Part shown: one piece after another, positions 59,112 to 64,000 of the stretch
Numbering within the stretch: position 1 is the first letter of the stretch
How the letters are laid out: every line of letters begins with the position of its first letter
Source of the DNA: UBA830 sp038146925
GTDB lineage: Bacteria > Pseudomonadota > Alphaproteobacteria > MPNO01 > UBA830
NCBI GenBank assembly: GCA_038146925.1
Contig: JAYQSP010000008.1
Location: 1-64,000 of the forward strand
Direction: 5' to 3'
DNA length: 64,000 nt
Translations under genes and position numbers: made by a program
Notes under the pieces: generated by a model
The model's input: the letters and a program-made list of their open reading frames with translations, nothing else
The model's database searches: none
What the model was told of the DNA's origin: nothing

Positions 59112-60587
59112 CTATCGAGGCTTAAGCGCCTGCTCTTCTTCATCAATAAGTGCTCTAACTACTTTAGCAGAACACAGTACGCCGGGTATTCCCGCACCTG
59201 GATGTGTACCCGCACCAGCAAAATACAGGTTTGGGATATGTGGGTCGCGATTGTGATAACGAAACCAAGCTGATTGTGAAAAAATTGGAGAAATTGAAAA
59301 TCCTGCACCGTGCATTGATCGGTAATCGGACTTAAAATCTTCGGGTGTCATCCAGAAATCATCGCTAATTACGTCTTCCAATCCGGGCATCATGGATTTA
59401 CTGAGAGCGGCGACAATTCGATTGCGCAAATCTGGACCCTTGACTTTCCAATCCACATTACCGAGCAAATTTGGCACTGGACACAAAGCATAAAAACTAT
59501 CGCACCCTTCTGGAGCAAAGCGAGTGTCAGTCGCAGTTGGTCTGTGCAAGTACAGTGAAAAGTCATCTGCCAGCACTTTGCGGTCAAAAATATCGGCGAG
59601 TAATTCCTTATAGCGTGGCCCCATCCAAATGGTGTGATGTGCGACATCGCTATATTGCTTTCGGGTTCCAAAAAACAACACATACAAACCCATAGAATAC
59701 TGCGTCATCGATTCAGGGAGCGCACGCTTTCTCTGGTTCGCACCGGGTAACATCTGGGAATAGACCGTTGGCGGATCACCGTTACAAATAATCCGCTCTG
59801 CCGCAAAAACTTGGCCATCAACGGCGCGGGCACCCGTTGCGCGGCCCTCGTGAAGGCTGATTTCCGCGATATCTATGCCCAACCGTACTTCCACCCCGAC
59901 CCGTCTAAGCAAAGAGTGTAACTCCGTCACCAGCTTGCCAGTCCCACCCATACAAAAGAACACACCCCAGCGGCGTTCGAGATAGTGGATCAGGCTGTAG
60001 ATAGAAGTAGTGGTGAATGGATTTCCGCCAACCAGCAATGGATGAATTGAGAAAGCCTGCCGTAATAATGGATGCTTTATATGACTGTTAACGATCCCCG
60101 CAACTGTCCTGTAGCTACTTAATCGCAACAGCGACGGCACCTGCGCTGCCATCGTCCAGAATTTAACAAAAGGCCTCGCTGCAAGTTTCTCAAAACCAAC
60201 CTCAAAAATATCCTTTGAGGTTTGCAGTAGCTTAGCGTAGCCCGATACATCGGGCGCATGAAACCGCCTAATCTCGGCATTCGTATCCTCAATCGATGGG
60301 CGATAGTCAAACTGACGGCCATCATGAAAATGAAACCGATACCATGGATCAAGTGGCTTGAAATCAAGGTGTTCTTCGCGGCGCTCTCCAAATAATGCGA
60401 ATAACTCATCAAATAAGAATGGCGCAGTAATAACTGTTGGCCCAGCATCATGTCGAAAGCCACCTTTTTCGAAAACCTGAGCGCGGCCACCTATCGCTTG
60501 CAGTCTGTCAACCAACGTAACCGAATAGCCTTTAGCACGCATTTGTAGGGCGACCGCAATCCCGCCAAAGCCAGCTCCAATCACCAA
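59112..60587 (-). CDS. crtI: Phytoene desaturase (CrtI type), start uncertain
   Basis: CrtI desaturates phytoene to lycopene using FAD. Motifs: FAD fingerprint VIGAGFGGIAVALQMRAKGYSVTLVDRLQAIGGRAQVFEKGGFRHDAGPTVITAPFLFDELF at the N-terminus and NLYFAGAGTHPGAGIPGVLCSAKVVRALI at the C-terminus. The first standard initiator is TTG 60587, which leaves a very short strand before the FAD motif (MVIGAG). The frame stays open upstream into the end of crtE and includes HKSDILVIGAG, but contains no ATG or GTG in that extension. ATC 60641, six bases after a GGGAG, is one non-standard candidate. The listed start is the TTG. The 491 residues match the family. Confidence 0.92.
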   Translation of the reverse strand: MVIGAGFGGIAVALQMRAKGYSVTLVDRLQAIGGRAQVFEKGGFRHDAGPTVITAPFLFDELFALFGERREEHLDFKPLDPWYRFHFHDGRQFDYRPSIEDTNAEIRRFHAPDVSGYAKLLQTSKDIFEVGFEKLAARPFVKFWTMAAQVPSLLRLSSYRTVAGIVNSHIKHPLLRQAFSIHPLLVGGNPFTTTSIYSLIHYLERRWGVFFCMGGTGKLVTELHSLLRRVGVEVRLGIDIAEISLHEGRATGARAVDGQVFAAERIICNGDPPTVYSQMLPGANQRKRALPESMTQYSMGLYVLFFGTRKQYSDVAHHTIWMGPRYKELLADIFDRKVLADDFSLYLHRPTATDTRFAPEGCDSFYALCPVPNLLGNVDWKVKGPDLRNRIVAALSKSMMPGLEDVISDDFWMTPEDFKSDYRSMHGAGFSISPIFSQSAWFRYHNRDPHIPNLYFAGAGTHPGAGIPGVLCSAKVVRALIDEEEQALKPR

Positions 60588-60670
60588 AATGTCGCTCTTG
60601 TGCCTTAGAGATTGGTCAGAAATATCACTGGAAGAACTGATAGGTTTCTCCCGTAGTTTCTCTGGAATGG

Positions 60671-61723
60671 TTATTTCGCGTTGTATGAAGACACGACGAG
60701 ATGTGGTGATAGCGCGGTGGCTGGTTTTTTACAAATTTGCTGCAGCATTTGTTGAACCGGCATAATCACGTTGACGAGCTCGGCGGGCTGCGCCGCTGCC
60801 AGCTCCTCGCTCTCCCGCAGCATTTTGAGCATCTTTTGAGCCGCAAAATGCATAGCAGAAGACTCGATGATCTTGCTTTGCCACGCTTTAAGATTAACAT
60901 TGCAGTCGGCCTCATACCAATTTTCAAAATCGGCTTTTATCGGCTCATCCAGCATCTCATGGTAGAGCACAGTAACCGCATTTGGTCTGCGCCGTCCGAG
61001 GTCTGAAGCAATGGCCTCGGCGCCATCGTCACCCATAAAATTGAGAATATCATTAGCGATCTGGTAGGCGTTTCCGAGACATCGGAAATAGGCGCCTATG
61101 CTTGTCATCATACCGCCATGTAGTCCCATATTAAGCACGCCTTCCAATGGTGCTGTTAATAAAGGGGCTGTTTTATCGGCAGAAATTTGTAAATAGTCAC
61201 GCCAACTACATATTCGCTGCATATCGAATTCACATGCCTCTCCGAGGGTCGTTATTTTCATGTGACTGGCTAGGATTTTGACGAGAATTGGGGTGTGCGA
61301 CCGTTGTGCCGCTTCCGCCGCTAGTTCAAATGACAAGGCAATCATCCAGTCACCCAGAGCTAATGCAACATTACTGCCGTATTGCGCATAGACCGAAGGG
61401 CGTCCTCGACGGAACTGGTCGCCGTCGCATATGTCATCATGGACTAATGACGCATTATGCATCACTTCAACTGCGACCGCCCAATGCAATGCTGCTGCCT
61501 CGTCAACAGACAGCGCAGATGCTGCCCTTAACGCCATTTTTGCTCGCAGCATCTTGCCGGTCTTGGTGAAGTGATAGGCCGCGGCTTCAGCAAGGGGTTG
61601 CCCCGGGTTCGGAAGACGGGATGCGACGAAGCTAACTAAATAATCACTGGCAGAAGTTCGTAATAAAGAGGCCGGCTCGTTGTCTGCAAGGTGGTCACTC
61701 ACCGCTGGTGACAAATCTTTCAT
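60671..61723 (-). CDS. crtE: Geranylgeranyl diphosphate synthase (CrtE-type polyprenyl synthase)
   Basis: CrtE makes the C20 precursor for phytoene. The 350-residue protein has the first Asp-rich motif ASLVHDDICDGDQFRRGRPSVYAQYG near residue 93, then GNAYQIANDILNFMGDDG in place of the usual second DDxxD, and RRRPNAVTVLYHEM. The second motif is thus altered (NDILN rather than DDILD). The gene begins the crt unit downstream of the proteorhodopsin terminator. The start is ATG 61723 with AGGCAGG upstream. Substrates IPP and FPP come from the host MEP pathway. Confidence 0.92.
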   Translation of the reverse strand: MKDLSPAVSDHLADNEPASLLRTSASDYLVSFVASRLPNPGQPLAEAAAYHFTKTGKMLRAKMALRAASALSVDEAAALHWAVAVEVMHNASLVHDDICDGDQFRRGRPSVYAQYGSNVALALGDWMIALSFELAAEAAQRSHTPILVKILASHMKITTLGEACEFDMQRICSWRDYLQISADKTAPLLTAPLEGVLNMGLHGGMMTSIGAYFRCLGNAYQIANDILNFMGDDGAEAIASDLGRRRPNAVTVLYHEMLDEPIKADFENWYEADCNVNLKAWQSKIIESSAMHFAAQKMLKMLRESEELAAAQPAELVNVIMPVQQMLQQICKKPATALSPHLVVSSYNAK

Positions 61724-61808
61724 GGTGCCTGCCTGGTTATTTTATCGTATTTTCCCGTTCGGCGTCGCTGGACACTCCACAGATGGGACGGGTTCCATTT
61801 ACGGTTAA

Positions 61809-61838
61809 TAAATAATTTCGGCGGAGTGTTTGTGACAA
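61809..61838 (-). promoter_or_regulatory. Candidate promoter for the crt genes
   Basis: On the minus strand, TTGTCA (61838-61833) is separated by 18 bases from TATTTA (61814-61809). It lies between the proteorhodopsin terminator and crtE and points at crtE about 90 bases downstream. The -35 matches five of six and the -10 is weaker, so this is tentative. Confidence 0.35.
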
Positions 61839-61840
61839 AT

Positions 61841-61874
61841 TAAAAAAGAAGGGGCGGCCTAATTAGGCCACCCC
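61841..61874 (-). terminator. Rho-independent terminator after the proteorhodopsin gene
   Basis: On the minus strand the RNA would read GGGGUGGCCU-AAUU-AGGCCGCCCC (a ten-base-pair stem with one G-U pair) followed by UUCUUUUUUAAUUU. On the plus strand the same site has a C-A mismatch, so it is built for the minus direction. It begins seven bases after the proteorhodopsin stop. Confidence 0.88.
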
Positions 61875-61881
61875 AACTATT

Positions 61882-62667
61882 TTATTTAGATGCTTCGCTT
61901 TCGGTAACAGCCACATTCCAGATAATCACCCCGAACGCTATCTTGTTCAGAACGTCAGCGAGGTTATAGATCACGTTAAGTGAATTCGCCGCAACTGATG
62001 GGTCACCCGCAAGAAGGTACCCGTAGAAATAACCTATCGGGTATATCGCCCAGCCAATAGTCACGATCCAACGCATCAGAGAAAAAGCCGACTTAACCGA
62101 CGCTGGCGCTTTCTCGGCTGACATCTTGCCAGCTTCACCTAGGAAGATTTCATAGAGGATGTAAGCCCAACCAACCATGCCAATAACAAAGCCGAGCGTC
62201 GCATTGATGTAACCAACTTCGCCGGCGTAACCGCCCAGAAGCATGACCAATGTACCAATCATCAGCTTCCAGAATATCCCGCCCGACGCGCTGCCAACGG
62301 CCCGAAGGATCAGATAGAATTCGACCATCAGCAACGGCACGGTAATCAACCAGTCAATGTACCGGTAAACTGTTGGTGTTTCACCCGTGCTCACCCACAC
62401 GTCACGCATGTAGAAATAGTGCACAGCAGCAACCAGAGTTACCAGACCAGACACTGTTAGTGACGTCTTCCACTTTGCTGAAACGCGCTGTGTTTCAATA
62501 AAGAAAAACGCTGTCGCCGCGACAAGCGCCATAGAGATCAACCAAAATGAAATGCCAACATAGTCGTCAGACTTAAGATTTGCGTCTGCGGCAAATGCAC
62601 TTGTTGGTGCAACAAGCAATGTCGCCATCGCCAGCGCAGCAGATTTTTTGAAAAACGTGATGTTCAT
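61882..62667 (-). CDS. Proteorhodopsin, light-driven proton pump, green-tuned
   Basis: A seven-helix microbial rhodopsin that pumps protons outward using light and retinal. The 261-residue protein has a signal peptide (MNITFFKKSAALAMATLLVAPTSAFA). The key residues of the proton pump are present: acceptor Asp105, Thr109 and donor Glu116 in RYIDWLITVPLLMVEFYLIL (the DTE set, D97/T101/E108 in classical numbering), the counter-ion partner His83 in AAVHYFYMRD, and the retinal-binding Lys242 in ADVLNKIAFGVIIW. The residue at the tuning position (105 in green proteorhodopsin) is Leu113, which predicts green absorption. The ATG has a very strong ribosome site (GGAGGGAAGGA). A terminator separates it from crtE. 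Confidence 0.96.
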   Translation of the reverse strand: MNITFFKKSAALAMATLLVAPTSAFAADANLKSDDYVGISFWLISMALVAATAFFFIETQRVSAKWKTSLTVSGLVTLVAAVHYFYMRDVWVSTGETPTVYRYIDWLITVPLLMVEFYLILRAVGSASGGIFWKLMIGTLVMLLGGYAGEVGYINATLGFVIGMVGWAYILYEIFLGEAGKMSAEKAPASVKSAFSLMRWIVTIGWAIYPIGYFYGYLLAGDPSVAANSLNVIYNLADVLNKIAFGVIIWNVAVTESEASK

Positions 62668-62782
62668 AACTTTCCTTCCCTCCGTTGTTTATCGGGAGTA
62701 ATTTAAGTTACGCCCCGTGGTTAAAGCAAATATTTTCGATATCTCATGATTCTCTGCATTTTTAAGGTTCCCAGCATTAATT

Positions 62783-63054
62783 CAAAGACTTTTTTATCCG
62801 GTCTTATATCGCCGTGCTGGTAACACCGGAAATCGCCGGTCTGACGTACGTGACCTTAGGTCTGGTGGACGCAGGCGGCGAACCGTGGTTCGGCATTATC
62901 GATAGTTTTAGGTTAGGGATTGTCAGTATGGTGCCTGCCTGATGTCGATGCTGGTGGTCAAGTTGATCACACCGGCGCCGAATCTGGGAACGCAGGCGAT
63001 AGTGGATGAGATCTGTAAGCCTTCGGGCAAGACGCCCCTCGATCGGGCGCACTA
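62783..63054 (+). pseudogene. C-terminal remnant of a sodium:solute symporter (VC_2705/SSS type)
   Basis: On the plus strand, 62798-62872 reads YIAVLVTPEIAGLTYVTLGLVDAGG, very like the ATPEIAGLPYVIAGLVAAGG segment of SSS symporters, then becomes poor and meets a stop at 62942. After a frame change, MSMLVVKLITPAPNLGTQAIVDEICKPSGKTPLDRAH ending at TAG 63054 matches the usual C-terminus (VVSLLTPAP..Q..V.. PRGKT). The N-terminal two-thirds are absent; the island begins where they should be. A perfect terminator (63079-63109) still follows. The family call is from memory of the motifs and is fairly firm; the gene is non-functional. Confidence 0.7.
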
Positions 63055-63078
63055 GACCGCACCGATTGAAGGAACCGT

Positions 63079-63109
63079 CGGGGGCGGATGTATTTCCGCC
63101 CCCGTTTTT
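63079..63109 (+). terminator. Rho-independent terminator
   Basis: CGGGGGCGGA and TCCGCCCCCG form a perfect ten-base-pair stem (loop TGTATT) followed by TTTTT. It lies 24 bases after the end of the symporter remnant and most likely was that gene's terminator. Confidence 0.9.
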
Positions 63110-63124
63110 CGTACAAGGAGTCCC

Positions 63125-63487
63125 ATGAAAAACCCCGCCGCCATCTTCCCGATCTGGGTGATTGCGATCGACTATATCCTCGGTTTGATCATGTGGACGC
63201 TGATCGGCAGGGTGGCGATGAATATCTTTCTGCCCGAAAACTCGAACTTCTTTTTCATGAAGTTCTTCGTCCGGTCCACCGATCCGCTTATCCGGGTGTT
63301 CAGGCCCATCACGCCCGGGTTTCTGGTTCAGCCGATGGTGCCGCTCTACGTCGCATGGTTCATTTTCATGTTCCGTTTTTATGCCATGCCCTGGTTCCTC
63401 GGATATTCGGTCATGGGAATGCTGTCCTTTCCGCTGGAAGGCGAAATCGCGGCGACGATCTATCAAATTCTGTCTCCGAGGCCCTGA
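63125..63487 (+). CDS. Small membrane protein, YggT-like topology, function unknown
   Basis: A 120-residue protein beginning MKNPAAIFPIWVIAIDYILGLIMWTLIGRVAMNIFLPENSN with one N-terminal helix, a middle stretch with a conserved-looking FFVRSTDPLIRVFRPITPGFL block, and a second and third helix. The arrangement (helix, short loop with DPLIRVFRPITP, helix) recalls YggT-family envelope proteins, but the match is not close enough to name it. ATG 63125 has an AAGGAG ribosome site. It precedes a TusA-like gene by seven bases and follows the broken symporter gene. Confidence 0.75.
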   Translation: MKNPAAIFPIWVIAIDYILGLIMWTLIGRVAMNIFLPENSNFFFMKFFVRSTDPLIRVFRPITPGFLVQPMVPLYVAWFIFMFRFYAMPWFLGYSVMGMLSFPLEGEIAATIYQILSPRP

Positions 63488-63494
63488 ACCGGCT

Positions 63495-63734
63495 ATGTCC
63501 AACGACATCACGATCCTGGACGCGACGGGCCTGCGGTGCCCGCTGCCCGTACTGCGAGCGCGAAGGATGCTGAAGGATGTCGCGCCCGGGGAATTGCTGG
63601 ACGTGTTTGCTACCGACAAAGCCGCGCCTGCCGATTTCGAGGCTTTCTGTCGCGAGACCGGGCACAGCCTGATCAACATCGAACAGGTCGGCGAGATTTT
63701 CCAGATCCGGGTGAAAAAAGCGGGGCCCGGGTAG
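63495..63734 (+). CDS. TusA/SirA-like sulfur-transfer protein
   Basis: A 79-residue TusA-family protein. The active-site Cys and the CPxP motif are in ILDATGLRCPLPVLRARRMLKDV near residue 16, and the C-terminal part carries CRETGHSLINIEQVGEIFQIRVKK. Such proteins move sulfur in tRNA thiolation, molybdenum cofactor synthesis or sulfur oxidation. The ATG lies seven bases after the previous gene. The particular role is not evident from its neighbours. Confidence 0.92.
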   Translation: MSNDITILDATGLRCPLPVLRARRMLKDVAPGELLDVFATDKAAPADFEAFCRETGHSLINIEQVGEIFQIRVKKAGPG

Positions 63735-63738
63735 TCGC

Positions 63739-64000
63739 TCAGCTGCGCACCCCTCTGGGAACCACGGCGCGCTCCGCCAGTTCGAACAGGCCCTGTGCCG
63801 CCAGCGCCATGACCGCAGCGGGGACGGCGCCTTCGAGAATCAGCGACGTATCGTCCAGCCGGATTCCGGTCAGGATGGGTTGGCCGTATCCGCCGGCCCC
63901 GATCAGCGCGCCCAGCGTGGCCGTGCCGATATTGATCACCGCCGAGGTTTTGATCCCCGCCATGATCGACCGCATGGCAAGCGGCAGTTCCACCAGGCGC
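63739..64000 (-). CDS. Osmoprotectant-type ABC transporter permease, 5' part outside the window
   Basis: The frame is open at the right edge and ends at 63739. It reads MELPLAMRSIMAGIKTSAVINIGTATLGALIGAGGYGQPILTGIRLDDTSLILEGAVPAAVMALAAQGLFELAERAVVPRG, the C-terminal third of a glycine betaine/choline-type permease (OpuCB/YehW/ProW group), with the conserved RSIMAGIKTSAVINIGTATLGALIGAGGYGQPI block. The missing part continues beyond 64000. It converges on the TusA-like gene with four bases between the stops. Confidence 0.9.
   Translation of the reverse strand, partial: RLVELPLAMRSIMAGIKTSAVINIGTATLGALIGAGGYGQPILTGIRLDDTSLILEGAVPAAVMALAAQGLFELAERAVVPRGVRS

Larger units (their letters stand above)
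55942..62782. mobile_element. Candidate horizontally acquired proteorhodopsin-retinal island
   Basis: This stretch is visibly AT-richer than both flanks and its genes use codons such as TTA, ATA and AGA that are rare in the neighbouring genes. It carries a complete minus-strand set: proteorhodopsin, crtE, crtI, crtB, crtY and blh. The left flank has tRNA-Gln at 55541 and a start-less frame (55669-55941); the right flank is a sodium:solute symporter remnant (62783-63054). Both imply an insertion or replacement event. No integrase, transposase or clear flanking direct repeat is seen, so the mechanism is unknown. The outer limits are approximate; 55942-56115 contains no gene I can call, and a GC-richer patch at about 55975-56080 may be host sequence, so the true left edge could be nearer 56090. 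Confidence 0.7.

Noticed and set aside
55541..62800. Direct repeats of the tRNA 3' end marking integrase attachment sites
   Set aside because: No copy of the tRNA-Gln 3' end was seen at the right edge, and no integrase gene is present.
1..64000. CRISPR arrays, rRNA genes, transposases
   Set aside because: No regularly spaced repeats, rRNA signatures or transposase motifs were noticed on reading.

Overview
The window is a chromosomal segment of a GC-rich alphaproteobacterium, probably marine and free-living. The evidence is a CcrM-type (GANTC) methyltransferase, a split ATP synthase F0 operon with b and b' subunits, a ctaC-ctaD-ctaB-ctaG-ctaE cytochrome oxidase operon with SURF1, a split glycine decarboxylase (gcvPA/gcvPB), and a proteorhodopsin/retinal gene island. 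The overall gene content resembles Rhodospirillales-like lineages more than Rhodobacterales, but the species cannot be named from the sequence alone.

Layout. 1-1246 is most of tldD (minus). 1590-7735 is an aa3-type cytochrome c oxidase operon with heme O synthase, Cox11, SURF1, a DUF983 protein and a tiny membrane protein. 7749-16588 holds housekeeping genes: M32 carboxypeptidase, PhoD-like lipoprotein, threonine synthase, M16 peptidase, YqgE, a DsbD/ScsB-like thiol reductase and a peroxiredoxin. 16613-22063 is an accessory catabolic patch: an orphan molybdopterin hydroxylase large subunit, then a MarR regulator and a phthalate-dihydrodiol-dehydrogenase-like enzyme that diverge from a Rieske oxygenase, with a tandem 20-bp operator-like repeat between them. 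22051-25728 carries rnhA, thrB, ispH, a CDGSH protein and a lipoprotein. 25868-30474 is a glycine cleavage operon (gcvT-H-PA-PB) behind a tandem glycine riboswitch. 30590-33021 is atpI-B-E-F'-F on the minus strand with a readable promoter. 33142-42212 contains smc, a DsbA-like protein, a DciA-like protein, mutY, a class IV aminotransferase, a PEP-CTERM protein behind a textbook sigma-54 promoter, and ccrM, whose upstream region carries a perfect DnaA box and a dense GANTC cluster. 42331-54823 holds rnhB, an antiporter, a radical SAM protein, two small transferases, moaB, slt, a family-4 uracil-DNA glycosylase, ETF-ubiquinone oxidoreductase, a TPR lipoprotein and ispE.

From a tRNA-Gln at 55541 onward the character changes. 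About 55942-62782 is visibly AT-richer and carries, all on the minus strand, proteorhodopsin, crtE, crtI, crtB, crtY and blh: a full route from prenyl diphosphates through beta-carotene to retinal plus the opsin that uses it. The genes on both edges are broken: a small minus-strand reading frame with no normal start on the left, and on the right the C-terminal remnant of a sodium:solute symporter that still keeps its terminator. A decayed Sel1/peptidoglycan-binding gene lies on the other side of the tRNA. This is best read as a horizontally acquired light-driven proton pump cassette placed beside a tRNA gene, and it is the most notable system in the window.

The last 1.5 kb returns to normal composition with a small membrane protein, a TusA-like protein and the end of an osmoprotectant-type ABC permease. 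Several genes (the DUF983 gene, gcvT, crtI, and the frame at 55669) have no ATG/GTG/TTG that would retain the conserved N-terminus; these are reported as start-site puzzles.
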